Shown here piece by piece: positions 54,842 to 64,000 of a DNA stretch of 64,000 bases. The stretch is from positions 2,418,001-2,482,000 of the forward strand of contig CP144143.1 in assembly GCA_028485475.2 (NCBI GenBank). The letters run 5' to 3'. Origin of the DNA: Chitinophagaceae bacterium C216 (GTDB taxonomy: Bacteria > Bacteroidota > Bacteroidia > Chitinophagales > Chitinophagaceae). A model generated the notes under the pieces. It was not told where the DNA came from. It saw nothing but the letters and a program-made list of their open reading frames with translations, and ran no database searches. A program made the translations under genes and the position numbers. Numbering within the stretch: position 1 is the stretch's first letter; every line of letters begins with the position of its first letter.

Positions 54842-56851
54842 CTATCTAAATATTGGCATCCAGACGGACATATCGGATAGTCCTCTGTTGGCCCATGTAA
54901 AGTATGGGATCAGTTTAATCTGTGCGGTGTCCACTGTTTTTGGCACTTCATTATACAATCTACCTTCCCAATGATCAGCTTTCAATACCGGCAATTGAGC
55001 CTCCAATGCCATAATGCGAGTGTTAGCAATATAAGTGGGAACAGGTTTAAGATTGGCATCCACAGGCATCATAACATTAAATACGGAGTGCTCGGAGGCA
55101 TCTGGTGATTCTATGCAATACACGATGGGGCCTCGTTTCACTGCTACTTGATTACGAGTTTCCTCTACGAGCGGATGCGATGCCAATAATGTTACCGGCA
55201 TATCCAATTCAAGGGCGATTTTATCTCCCTGCTTCCATTTTTTATTCAATGCAAAATATTGCCCGCCTTTTACTACTTCTTCTTTACCATCCCAATAAAT
55301 ACGCGCATTTTCACACCAGTTGGGAATTCTTAGATAAACATTAAAACTTTTATCAGGAGTTTTTGTAAACACGATATTTACGTTTCCATCCCAGGGATAA
55401 TCAGTCTGTTGTTTTAGTGAAACTTTACTTCCATCAGCAAGTGTAATATCAGCATTATTACTACTATAAATATTAATATAAAACCCCTCCCGGCTTACAC
55501 TATACATATACTCGCCTACTTCGGCTAATGTGCGTACTAAATTTGGGGGACAGCAATTAGAAATATGAATATATGGCACACGACCTCCCGACCATCTTAG
55601 AATATACGGGAAAGTTTTATTATGTGCTAAAGGATTGGTATAAAAATATCCTGTGCCATCAAGGCTCACACCACTCAACACACTATTATACAAAGCAAGT
55701 TCAACAATATTCATATATCGCTCTTCTCCCGACAATAAAAACATGCGATAGTTCCATAATACATTCCCTATATTAGCGCAGGTCTCATTATGTGCTGTGA
55801 GATTAGGGAGTTGATAGTCGCGGCCATAGGCCTGATGCACACGCTGCACCGTGTCTGGATTGTAGGATATACCATCAACTGACACCCCATCGTACAAAGC
55901 CCCACAACCTCCCGTTACATACATCTTAGTATGGACAATATTATTCCAAAGACGGTCTAAAGTTGTTTTCAAGGTTTCATCGCCATTTTCCGCATACAGA
56001 TCTGCCACACCTGCCATCAGATAATTAGCTCGCACAGCATGCCCTACGATACGCTGCATCTCTCTAAATGGTGCACGGTCACTATTATCATCCGTGCCGT
56101 CAGTAGTTCCTCTGATATCAATTAGCTTTTGTAGTAAACTCAGATATTTTGAGTACTGAGTAGTACGATATAGCTCAGCTAATCCCATATAATGTGAAGG
56201 GCAGATAGCATTTCGAGCTTGCTCCGGTGTGGCCTTATCATAAAACTCAATCAAAAAATCCGCAGCTTTAACAGCAATGTTTAGCAAAGATTTTTTTCCT
56301 GTCGCTCTATAATGCACACAGGCGGCTGTCATTAGATGTCCGAAATTATAAGCTTCGAAACTGAGCCTGTCATCAAACATCTTCACTACACCCGAAGTTT
56401 TCTGTTCGATAATATTCTTAGTATATATGTACCCATCGGGCCGTTGAGCTTTTTCAATAACAGCAATAGCTTCATCCATCCACTTATCCAATTGCTCATT
56501 CTTAGTTACTGCATAAGCTGCTGCCAACGCCTCTAGCGTTTTGTAAAAATCGCCATCATGAAAAGACGGTCCTCTAAAAGCGCCTTTTTCGAGCCCTGCA
56601 GCAATCTTAAAATTTTGAAAGGCGTAACAAACTGTATCGCTCGTATATATATTCCATATTGAAGGAATCATTACTTTATTTAAAATCTCAAAACGATCAC
56701 GCCAAAAACCTTCTGTAAATTTTATATTACTCCAACCAGCCCCCCAAAGCTTTGCATACGGGCTCCTGTGTGTATTAACTAATGCATCTTGAGCATTCAA
56801 ATTCCAAATACTCACTATGCTTATTAATATAGTAAGAACAAATTTCTTCAT
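54842..56851 (-). CDS. GH127 beta-L-arabinofuranosidase (DUF1680)
   Basis: A 669-residue exported enzyme with signal peptide (1-20). The GH127 catalytic and zinc set is complete: Glu356 and Cys358 in NETCANIGNVLW, and Cys433-Cys434 in SNCCPPNLVRTLAEV, corresponding to the Glu-x-Cys and Cys-Cys groups of the Bifidobacterium enzyme. The (alpha/alpha)6 core covers about 45-430 and two beta-sandwich domains follow. It hydrolyses beta-linked L-arabinofuranose and related sugars. The stop of GH78 is 34 bases upstream of its start, so the two are co-transcribed. Confidence 0.93.
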   Translation of the reverse strand: MKKFVLTILISIVSIWNLNAQDALVNTHRSPYAKLWGAGWSNIKFTEGFWRDRFEILNKVMIPSIWNIYTSDTVCYAFQNFKIAAGLEKGAFRGPSFHDGDFYKTLEALAAAYAVTKNEQLDKWMDEAIAVIEKAQRPDGYIYTKNIIEQKTSGVVKMFDDRLSFEAYNFGHLMTAACVHYRATGKKSLLNIAVKAADFLIEFYDKATPEQARNAICPSHYMGLAELYRTTQYSKYLSLLQKLIDIRGTTDGTDDNSDRAPFREMQRIVGHAVRANYLMAGVADLYAENGDETLKTTLDRLWNNIVHTKMYVTGGCGALYDGVSVDGISYNPDTVQRVHQAYGRDYQLPNLTAHNETCANIGNVLWNYRMFLLSGEERYMNIVELALYNSVLSGVSLDGTGYFYTNPLAHNKTFPYILRWSGGRVPYIHISNCCPPNLVRTLAEVGEYMYSVSREGFYINIYSSNNADITLADGSKVSLKQQTDYPWDGNVNIVFTKTPDKSFNVYLRIPNWCENARIYWDGKEEVVKGGQYFALNKKWKQGDKIALELDMPVTLLASHPLVEETRNQVAVKRGPIVYCIESPDASEHSVFNVMMPVDANLKPVPTYIANTRIMALEAQLPVLKADHWEGRLYNEVPKTVDTAQIKLIPYFTWANRGLSDMSVWMPIFR

Positions 56852-56885
56852 ACCCTATTATTATTTTTAGCAATCCCTTGCACAC

Positions 56886-59057
56886 TTAGAATGCTTGATA
56901 AGTGATTTGATACCGCTTGTTACTTTCTATTTTCAGCTCATACAAATTATCCCCTCTTTTTACAAAAATGCCATCCTTGCACTTAGGAGGAATTTTACTT
57001 TTCAATATCAACTTACCAATACCTACAGGTGATAATACTTGCAACTTTGTAGTACTGCAGTAAACCTCAATATTACCATTAGGCGTCGGTACTTTTCCCT
57101 CCATCCACTTTAATCCGCCTAATGCAGGCTCGATGGTATATGTTGCATACCCAGGCGACGTAGGCTTCACACCTAAATAATATTTTCCCAATAAATATAG
57201 AGGACTCGCTCCCCATGCATGACACAGACTTTTACCATACTTTCTGCCATACATAGCGTAATGATCTGCTCCGCTTTTTTGAGGATTATATTCTTCCCAG
57301 AATGAAGTGGCTCCCAACTTTAACATCCCACCCCAGTAGGATTTCATTTCCTGTGTCACATAGCTTTGTTCGCCTAAAGCACATAGCGCTTCCAACTCAT
57401 AAAACCTCATATAAGGAGTGGTAATCGGAGGTACACGCTTATTCAACAATACAGAATCTTTAACGAAGGACTTCTGCTCATCAGACAAATAATCAAAGAA
57501 GATTGCAAACATATTTGCATACCGTGTCACATGATGAGTAGGGCTCCCCTTGACAAAGCTATGCACAAATGCCTTTTTTTGTTGGCTCCAATAAATATCA
57601 AAAAGCTTGTTACGCACATCTCCGGCAAGCTTAGCGTATTGCTGTGCATCTTCTTGCTGTCCTACTATATCGGCAACTAAAGCCATCGTTTCTAGACTAC
57701 GTGCAAATAACAATTGTTCAAAGCTCACAGCACCTTCCTTGCTCAAACCTTCGGCCCAATCAATAAAAACCCAGTCGCCGGGCAAGCCTTCCAGCAAACC
57801 ATCTTTATTTCTTCTGCCCAATACAAAATGCATCAAAGATTTCATCCGATCGTAATTGTTACGCACAAAGCTTACATCTCCACTATATAGATAGTAATCA
57901 TAGATACTCAAGAACCAATAGAGTGTATAATCCATTATAGTATTAATATGGCTGGTAATGGGATCTTTACCACGTAATGCCAGTATGGTACGTTTTACTG
58001 TTTCATTATCATTGGTGAGGTAGTAATTCATTAAGTAGCTTTGGTACGCATCACCACTCCAAATCCATCTATCTCTTTTAATACCATCTATAAAAAACTC
58101 ACGCGTGCTTAAGTGAAATGTATATTTAGCAACCTCATAAATCTGATTAATTTCTTCATCATTGCATCTAAAAGATCCTTTATCTTCCAGATCGGCATAT
58201 TCATAAAGCATGGAAACTTTCTCAAAATGCACATCCGGGTCCGTGAAGATATTAACATATCGAAAAGCTTTGGACAATTCGAATACAAAATCCCCCTCCT
58301 TTTGATCTATATATACCTTATCAAATGTCTCCGTGTGTGCTGTATCCAAAGCTTCTTCACGGCTTTCTCCGTAGTACACTGTAATTTTACCTTTCCCTTT
58401 CAGTTTATGCAACTTGATAAAGCCAAATGTCTCCTTGCCGAAATCCACCAATGTACCAGCACCGACAGCTGTCATACTAACGGCATCTTGAGGGCGTACC
58501 GGTAATTTAAATTGAGAAGGCAATTGTTCAGGTGTGTTAAAATTCCAATATCCTGCATTTACCCATTTAGTGGTAGATATATCCGATGTTTTGCCTGTTT
58601 CATCTATCCACTCCTTATCTTCATATGTCAGTAACCAAGAGCTATCGCTTTTAATCGTTTTTCCTCGGACAAAAATAGCCGGTACCGATTTTTGATTAAA
58701 GACTTTAATATTGATCTTGTGTCGTCCTGCCGGCACAAAAATTTTCTGCGGATATCCTTCAAAAGCTTTTCCATCCAGCTTTACATTGTACTGTCCTTCA
58801 ACATAAATTTCGACTTCTTCATCTGCAGACACATCAAATACCTTGTGAAAATCCACTAAAGGATAATGGTTATCAATTTTCCAGAATACGGGGAAAAACG
58901 TTCCGCGCTCTGTACGACGATTCTGCATTTCATTGGACAACCATATCTCATAGTCGCCCGGATACCAGATCCAAGTTTGAGCAGACAGGTTGTTACCCAA
59001 GCATAGGGCGGAACAAATAAAACATGCAATTCTTAACAAACAATTCATTCTTCTCAT
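56886..59057 (-). CDS. GH78 alpha-L-rhamnosidase
   Basis: A 723-residue exported enzyme with signal peptide (1-26). The N-terminal beta-sandwich contains GRHKINIKVFNQKSVPAIFVRG and LVDFGKETFGFIKLHKLKGKG. The catalytic (alpha/alpha)6 domain starts near CNDEEINQIYEVAKYTFHLS and has the GH78 acidic cluster in FFIDGIKRDRWIWSGDAYQ, PGDWVFIDWAEG and the later TSFWEEYNPQKSG. It cleaves alpha-L-rhamnosyl linkages by inversion. It starts one base after the stop of the upstream symporter gene, so the transport and hydrolysis genes are translationally close. Confidence 0.93.
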   Translation of the reverse strand: MRRMNCLLRIACFICSALCLGNNLSAQTWIWYPGDYEIWLSNEMQNRRTERGTFFPVFWKIDNHYPLVDFHKVFDVSADEEVEIYVEGQYNVKLDGKAFEGYPQKIFVPAGRHKINIKVFNQKSVPAIFVRGKTIKSDSSWLLTYEDKEWIDETGKTSDISTTKWVNAGYWNFNTPEQLPSQFKLPVRPQDAVSMTAVGAGTLVDFGKETFGFIKLHKLKGKGKITVYYGESREEALDTAHTETFDKVYIDQKEGDFVFELSKAFRYVNIFTDPDVHFEKVSMLYEYADLEDKGSFRCNDEEINQIYEVAKYTFHLSTREFFIDGIKRDRWIWSGDAYQSYLMNYYLTNDNETVKRTILALRGKDPITSHINTIMDYTLYWFLSIYDYYLYSGDVSFVRNNYDRMKSLMHFVLGRRNKDGLLEGLPGDWVFIDWAEGLSKEGAVSFEQLLFARSLETMALVADIVGQQEDAQQYAKLAGDVRNKLFDIYWSQQKKAFVHSFVKGSPTHHVTRYANMFAIFFDYLSDEQKSFVKDSVLLNKRVPPITTPYMRFYELEALCALGEQSYVTQEMKSYWGGMLKLGATSFWEEYNPQKSGADHYAMYGRKYGKSLCHAWGASPLYLLGKYYLGVKPTSPGYATYTIEPALGGLKWMEGKVPTPNGNIEVYCSTTKLQVLSPVGIGKLILKSKIPPKCKDGIFVKRGDNLYELKIESNKRYQITYQAF

Positions 59058-59058
59058 A

Positions 59059-60633
59059 CTAATGAAATATTATATATAGTACAATCATTGCAATCACTAG
59101 CGCCGTCCATGCACTCTTAACACGTAAAGTAGTAACGGGTATTTCTTCCTCTATAACTGTAGCCTTTTGTGGAGTAGGGTCTGCAATAGAAATCACCACA
59201 GCCAAAATCAGCAACAATAAAAAGATTAAAAAAGATAAAAACAGATAATGGGGCCAAAAGGAATAACTATTTGCCGGAAACACCCATAAATACAATACCC
59301 CGATAAATAAACTGATAATAGAGCCCCATATCAAGGTAAAATTCACAGCTCGTCGTGTAAGCGGTTTCCAAAACACTGCCAACAAAAACACTACTGCTAA
59401 TGAAGGTGCGATAAACCCAAGCACAGCCTGAAATACATCGAAAAGGTTTAATCCTTTAATACTATCAATAGCTATAGCCATAAGAATGGCAAAAAAACAA
59501 CCTGCAACAACAGTCATTCTGCCGACTTTGATGAGCTGCTGATTATCGGCATTGGGACGAATCTTTTTAGCATAGATATCGGTAGTGAAAACCGTACTTA
59601 AAGCATTCAAAGAAGATCCAATCGTTCCTACTAACACTGCAATCAGCACCACTATTACCAACCCGTTCATACCTGGAGGGAATAAATTCGTAACAAGCGT
59701 CATATAGGCTTCGTCTGGACTACTCAGATTAGGATATAACACATAACAAACCACACCCGGAATGATAAACAATGGCAAGGACAATATTTTTAACCATCCT
59801 ATAAAATTCACTCCCAACTGTCCTTGTTCAAGATTACGCGCACCTAACACCGACTGCACCATCGCCTGATCCGTACAGAAGAATGCAATAGCTGAAACTG
59901 GATAACCCAACAAAATAGCATACCAAGGATAAGCCTGGTCTGAAGCGGGTCTTATCATACTCCAGTATTCATCCGGTGTTTGTTGTATCAATGCCCTTAC
60001 CCCTCCTACTTTATGAATACCCATTACACAGAGCAGCAGGGATACGCCAATTAGCAAAATCATCTGAAACACATTTACCTTGGCAATAGCTTTCAGTCCA
60101 CCTGCAAATGCAAATAATCCAGCAAACAACACCAACACAATTACTGATTGCCACATGGGGATTCCCAATATTTGTCGTACAAGAAAACCGCCTGCAAATA
60201 GTCCCAACGACAACCAGGATATAAGAATTTTCACCAATGCGTACCAAGCCAGAATATTGCGAGTGCCCTCACCATACCGTTGTCCCATAAATTCTGGCAT
60301 GGTGGTTACTTTACTGGCAATATAACGAGGCGCAAATACCACCGCCAACAAAAGCAAAAACACGAAGGCATACCATTCAAAATTACCGGCCACTATGCCT
60401 GTAGCATAGCCAATACTGGCAAATGCCAGTAACATTGAAGGGCCTACATTGGTTCCCCACATATTGAACCCCACATTGTACCAGTTAAGAGATTTTCCAG
60501 CCAAAAACAGGGTTTCATCTTTTTGCTTCTTCCCTCCAAAACTGGCTTTATATCCTATAAATAATAGTATTACTAGGTAAGTAATTACTATGACATAGTC
60601 AATCGTTTGAAGCTTGGATAGAATTGTATTCAC
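59059..60633 (-). CDS. Sodium/solute symporter (SSS family)
   Basis: A 524-residue inner-membrane protein with about 14 hydrophobic segments, the SSS N-terminus YVIVITYLVILLFIGYKASFGG, the DETLFLAGKSLNWYNVGFNMWGTNVGPS block and the sodium-site GTIGSSLNALSTVFTTDIYAK. Relatives carry sugars, sialic acid or amino acids with sodium. Between rhamnosidases and a Gfo/Idh/MocA oxidoreductase the likely cargo is L-rhamnose or another released sugar. It follows the oxidoreductase by 59 bases and ends one base before GH78. Confidence 0.92.
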   Translation of the reverse strand: MNTILSKLQTIDYVIVITYLVILLFIGYKASFGGKKQKDETLFLAGKSLNWYNVGFNMWGTNVGPSMLLAFASIGYATGIVAGNFEWYAFVFLLLLAVVFAPRYIASKVTTMPEFMGQRYGEGTRNILAWYALVKILISWLSLGLFAGGFLVRQILGIPMWQSVIVLVLFAGLFAFAGGLKAIAKVNVFQMILLIGVSLLLCVMGIHKVGGVRALIQQTPDEYWSMIRPASDQAYPWYAILLGYPVSAIAFFCTDQAMVQSVLGARNLEQGQLGVNFIGWLKILSLPLFIIPGVVCYVLYPNLSSPDEAYMTLVTNLFPPGMNGLVIVVLIAVLVGTIGSSLNALSTVFTTDIYAKKIRPNADNQQLIKVGRMTVVAGCFFAILMAIAIDSIKGLNLFDVFQAVLGFIAPSLAVVFLLAVFWKPLTRRAVNFTLIWGSIISLFIGVLYLWVFPANSYSFWPHYLFLSFLIFLLLLILAVVISIADPTPQKATVIEEEIPVTTLRVKSAWTALVIAMIVLYIIFH

Positions 60634-60692
60634 GTTAATGCTTCTTTTAAATAATAATTACATGGCGATTTTGAAAAACGCTGCATAGAATG

Positions 60693-61778
60693 TTACAACC
60701 CGACGAGTTGCAAATCCAAACCATACCGCTCTAATATTGCTTTTATTTTTATGGGAGTTCCTTGTTTAAGACTTTCATCCATGGCTTGCAGCAGTGCTAC
60801 TGTTCCAATTCCTTCTGATATATCGGGATAGGCGGTAAATTCCTGCTCAATCGAATCAACGAAATATTCAAGGTAATTTTGATATTCGCCCGCATGATGA
60901 CTTTGCCCTTCAAAACGGTAATAGTATTTTAAGGCATTATCACCCCAGGTAATTATTTTTTCCTCTCCGCTCCGGTCAGTAATTGCATAACGCAACTCAT
61001 GGTAATCGGCTTGACTAGCCCCTTCCGTACCTCGCAAAACAGTACTCATACCACTTTCGCGGTAAGGAGGCTGAATAGGAGATGTATATACGCCGCTCAC
61101 ACGAGCAATTCTTCCATCAGTTGCCTTAAAAATAAAATGCATAGTATCCTCATGCTTCAGACCAGCTTTTTTACCATTAGCGCTGATCATTCCATACCCC
61201 ATCACCTCTTCTATATTAGGCAAGTACCATCTGACAAAATCTACCGGATGACTTAATCCACCATATAGCCACTTAAAAGCCTCTTCCAAAGCCCAATTCT
61301 TTTCTAAAAACCATCGATGATCGGCGTGATAATGACTTTCTACTGTAATAAGTTCGCCAATTTCACCATTTTCAAAATCTTTACGCTGACGCATTGCGGG
61401 CTCAAAAAAACGAGAGCTTTGTCCTACAAAAATCTTTTTACCCGTTTGCTTTTGCAATTCCAATAAGGGTTTTGCATCTTTTAAGTTATCAATAAATGGC
61501 TTAGTGCATACAACATGCTTGCCATGCTTTAATGCCATACTGATATGCTCAGCATGCAAATGATCAGGCGTATAGATGGCAATGATGTCAATATCCGCAT
61601 CCTTTAGCATATCTTCATACTGCGTCGTGTAACGGTCAAAATCAAACTCCTTACAACGCAGCTTGCAAAGATTCTCATTGACATCACACACCATTTTCAA
61701 ATGCAATTTCTTGCTCTGTAGAGCTGCACTCATTGTACTCCTACCCTCTCCCAGTCCTAATATTCCAATAGTTAACAT
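60693..61778 (-). CDS. Gfo/Idh/MocA-family oxidoreductase
   Basis: A 361-residue NAD(P)-dependent dehydrogenase with an N-terminal Rossmann fold (ILGLGEGRSTMSAALQ at 5-20), the substrate-site region CTKPFIDNLKDAKPLLE (Lys of the usual EKP motif present, with Thr in place of Glu), and the C-terminal Gfo/Idh/MocA domain (KWLYGGLSHPVDFVRWYLP with the catalytic His). It probably oxidises or epimerises a sugar released by the neighbouring glycosidases. No signal peptide is seen, so it is cytosolic. The stop of the beta-helix gene lies 27 bases upstream of its start. Confidence 0.9.
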   Translation of the reverse strand: MLTIGILGLGEGRSTMSAALQSKKLHLKMVCDVNENLCKLRCKEFDFDRYTTQYEDMLKDADIDIIAIYTPDHLHAEHISMALKHGKHVVCTKPFIDNLKDAKPLLELQKQTGKKIFVGQSSRFFEPAMRQRKDFENGEIGELITVESHYHADHRWFLEKNWALEEAFKWLYGGLSHPVDFVRWYLPNIEEVMGYGMISANGKKAGLKHEDTMHFIFKATDGRIARVSGVYTSPIQPPYRESGMSTVLRGTEGASQADYHELRYAITDRSGEEKIITWGDNALKYYYRFEGQSHHAGEYQNYLEYFVDSIEQEFTAYPDISEGIGTVALLQAMDESLKQGTPIKIKAILERYGLDLQLVGL

Positions 61779-61804
61779 TGCAATAAATATTTAAATACGT
61801 TCAA

Positions 61805-64000
61805 TTACTTATTAAGCTTTTTGAAAAACTTCCACACTTCTTTATCCTTTGCGCCTTCTATACTCTCCTGATACTGCGCCATAATTTGGTTCCATTCTAC
61901 TACCCGAGGATTATTCTCAATTGTTTTGGGATTTAGTTCATTCAAGTTTTTTCCCTTTGGGATGCTGATAACCAACATCAGCTGCCGATCTCTTGTAAAG
62001 CAAAGCAGCTGCTCAAATTGAGCATTACAGAAGCCCTTTGCGATTTCGGGCCATTCATCAAACTGCACATCATGATAATGGAAATATTCCTGCTGCTTAT
62101 CTGCATCTTCCACAAGATTTGCGGTGAGGATTATATGTTCCTTTTCCTTATCAGAGAAAACTTCTTCACCACAATTACTTCTATCAAAATGATAATAAAG
62201 ATGATAATACGCCCGTATAGTTAGTTGAGGAAACTCTTTTTTCAATTTACCTTCAAAGACCGATAAGTCCTGTATCCTATCAAAGATGACATATCTATTC
62301 TTCCATCGATAGATACTATTGGGATTAACATTATTTTGCTTTAAGAAGGCTTTAAGTCTATCCTCATCTAATTTACTTTTTCTATCAACTATTATCTCCA
62401 CTAATTCTTCATGCTCCTTATTAATAGGCTGGTTTACAGTATGAGCAGTTTTTTCTTTCAATAAATAATGATACTGCGGTTCGAGGCCTGCTAGCTGTTT
62501 CACCCGCGCATCCACCTCTGGTCCGTTGTGCTGCCATTGGTTGCCGGGGCCATTATTATTTTGAAGATACTTATGAGAAGGAGTCCAGTTATTTTTAATA
62601 GTTATATACGCAGAACCTTCATCAGTATACAAATAAAACCAATGAGAGGGCAAATGGGCGTAGGGGGCTTTAAATACGCTATCAATATAATTTTCACTAA
62701 TAAGCGTACCGGGTTGTGCACTTAAGGTATAAATACCCGCGCAGTCATAATTCTGTTTCCCAAAATGATGAATACGATTAGCGATAATTCTGTTATCCTT
62801 CATCACATTGGGCTGAGGGCTCCATCCCCAGCCTAAACTAATACCCGAATAGTTTACATTCTCAATTTCATTATGTTTAACAGTGGTATTACGCACGTAA
62901 CCCAAGCCGATGCCCACAGCACCCCAATCCTCATTTGTAGCATCGGTAATTAGATTATTGGCAATTACTATGGAGTCAGTAAATATTCTTTCGTCCTGTG
63001 GATTATAAGGCAGATGTATCTCCATACCATCCTCGGCAAACATACCTGCTAATATTGCAGTACCACCGATGTCCTTAAAAAGGCTGCCTTTAATGCTACT
63101 ATGTTTAACACCTTGTATAAAGTCCAGACCCGTGGATGCTACATGCTGAACTGTACAGGTTTCAAAAGAAATATCATGTGCAAAAGAAACCTCGATAGCT
63201 GCCGCAGGACGTACAATCCATGCCTGATTTTCCAACGAAGCCTTCTCCCTAGTACCGGCAGGTCTTAGTTTATAAGCATCCGTCATTGGCATGCCCGCCT
63301 GATGCGGAACATGGCCCATTAATGAAGGACGATTCCATGCTACATATTTGAAATGAATACCTTTAAAATAAATATGCTGTACGACAGCATCGGCAGTGCC
63401 GGATATTTTTATTAGTTGCTCTTGCACCGGCACAACCACCATAGCCTGGCCGAGATCTTCGCCCTCCCGAGGCCAATAATAAAGTTTTCCAGATGAGTGG
63501 TCTGCAAACCATTCTCCCGGTTCATCTAAAAACGAAATGGCATTGCTAAGATAAAAAGCCGAGTTGCCTGTTTCTTTCGATAACCAGGGTGCCGGCCAAG
63601 GATGCTCGCTCTGTATACGACTTTCTGGCTGTCTGAAACTCAAGCGTGCGCTATCCCCCAACCGCTGCATATTATTAATGCGCAGAATCGCTATTTCCCA
63701 CCATTGATGAATGAACATTTCGGCGCCTTTTACTTCTGTAAATGAAGAAGGAGGTGCCGGAATCAAACAGGTTTCATCTTTTTTATCCCAAGTGAGGATA
63801 CGCTGCATCTCCATGCCGTTAGGCCATCTGGCCCTTACCGCTTTTTTTCCATTCACCCATAATTGACGCACTGGAGGTAGACCATATAATGCATCTGGCA
63901 AATCTGCCACCCATACATGGGGCATAGCACTTTTAGACAAACCTTGTACAGGATACTCTAGTTTTTTCCATCCACTTACTATAGCTCCTCCGCTAATAAC
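61805..64000 (-). CDS. Beta-helix protein fused to a rhamnose-mutarotase-like domain, 5' truncated by window edge
   Basis: The reading frame stays open to the right edge, so the true start lies outside; 731 residues are visible. The N-terminal part starts with ISGGAIVSGWKKLE, a common opening of right-handed parallel beta-helix proteins, and continues with helix-type repeats to about residue 480 (INRIHHFGKQNYDCAGIYTLSAQPGTLISENYID-type turns). The last ~200 residues are two ferredoxin-like repeats. The second resembles L-rhamnose mutarotase (RhaM): QQEYFHYHDVQFDEWPEIAKGF and NPRVVEWNQIMAQYQE. The RhaM active Tyr and second Trp appear replaced, so catalysis is doubtful. The context of GH78/GH106 supports a rhamnose role. 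Confidence 0.8.
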   Translation of the reverse strand, partial: VISGGAIVSGWKKLEYPVQGLSKSAMPHVWVADLPDALYGLPPVRQLWVNGKKAVRARWPNGMEMQRILTWDKKDETCLIPAPPSSFTEVKGAEMFIHQWWEIAILRINNMQRLGDSARLSFRQPESRIQSEHPWPAPWLSKETGNSAFYLSNAISFLDEPGEWFADHSSGKLYYWPREGEDLGQAMVVVPVQEQLIKISGTADAVVQHIYFKGIHFKYVAWNRPSLMGHVPHQAGMPMTDAYKLRPAGTREKASLENQAWIVRPAAAIEVSFAHDISFETCTVQHVASTGLDFIQGVKHSSIKGSLFKDIGGTAILAGMFAEDGMEIHLPYNPQDERIFTDSIVIANNLITDATNEDWGAVGIGLGYVRNTTVKHNEIENVNYSGISLGWGWSPQPNVMKDNRIIANRIHHFGKQNYDCAGIYTLSAQPGTLISENYIDSVFKAPYAHLPSHWFYLYTDEGSAYITIKNNWTPSHKYLQNNNGPGNQWQHNGPEVDARVKQLAGLEPQYHYLLKEKTAHTVNQPINKEHEELVEIIVDRKSKLDEDRLKAFLKQNNVNPNSIYRWKNRYVIFDRIQDLSVFEGKLKKEFPQLTIRAYYHLYYHFDRSNCGEEVFSDKEKEHIILTANLVEDADKQQEYFHYHDVQFDEWPEIAKGFCNAQFEQLLCFTRDRQLMLVISIPKGKNLNELNPKTIENNPRVVEWNQIMAQYQESIEGAKDKEVWKFFKKLNK

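Noticed and set aside
1-64000. CRISPR arrays, insertion sequences, prophage or integrase genes
   Set aside because: I saw no regularly spaced direct repeats, transposase, integrase, phage structural genes or target-site duplications.

Overview
The window comes from an AT-rich member of the Bacteroidota. The evidence is two SusC/SusD pairs, loose Bacteroidota lipoboxes, TAnnTTTG-type -7 promoter elements, a DUF3276/PUR-domain protein and several lineage-typical lipoprotein families (DUF5689, DUF4957/DUF5123). The gene mix suggests a glycan-degrading Chitinophagaceae-like organism, but that rank is inference. No insertion sequence, phage, CRISPR array or rRNA was seen. There is one tRNA (Cys). 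The window cuts a nagB-like gene at the left edge and a beta-helix gene at the right edge.

Region 1 (1-13425) is an amino-sugar polysaccharide utilisation locus (PUL). A ROK repressor and a truncated glucosamine-6-phosphate deaminase run leftward. Divergently there is a co-directional set: an unassigned 707-residue secreted protein, a DUF5689 lipoprotein, SusC, SusD, an endonuclease/exonuclease/phosphatase-fold lipoprotein, an N-acylglucosamine 2-epimerase and an FHS-type sugar permease, closed by a clear terminator. The epimerase and deaminase point to ManNAc/GlcNAc entering glycolysis. The 707-residue protein is the likeliest polymer-cleaving enzyme and fits no family I can name.

Region 2 (13447-28867) is mostly housekeeping and miscellaneous: monooxygenase-like, GNAT, DUF2200, NERD nuclease-like, PUR-domain, an orphan TonB-dependent receptor, purC, SRPBCC and a BNR-repeat protein. 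It also holds a compact signalling cassette (22867-25224: small Cys-Pro-tailed protein, 7-TM protein, histidine kinase, LuxR-type regulator), then cutC, a glycosylasparaginase, an FMN reductase, a methyltransferase and a SnoaL-like protein.

Region 3 (28965-36268) has a GH20 hexosaminidase and a NagB-PIG-L fusion, which continue the amino-sugar theme. tRNA-Cys, a nucleoside phosphorylase, dapF, a Nudix hydrolase and an AI-2E family membrane protein follow. The NagB-PIG-L gene shares an exact 120-bp inverted repeat with the truncated nagB at the left edge.

Region 4 (36373-64000) looks like a pectin/rhamnogalacturonan-type locus. SusC, SusD, a beta-helix lipoprotein, a PL1-like pectate lyase and a second EEP lipoprotein run leftward. 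DeoR and AraC regulators are next to them. A second leftward block carries a frameshifted DUF3472 gene, GH106 and GH78 alpha-L-rhamnosidases, a GH127 beta-L-arabinofuranosidase, a sodium/solute symporter, a Gfo/Idh/MocA oxidoreductase and a beta-helix protein fused to an L-rhamnose-mutarotase-like domain. The parts fit outer-membrane capture, backbone cleavage, removal of L-rhamnose and L-arabinose, and uptake of the sugars.

All function calls are by motif and family recognition from the translated sequence. No database search was possible.
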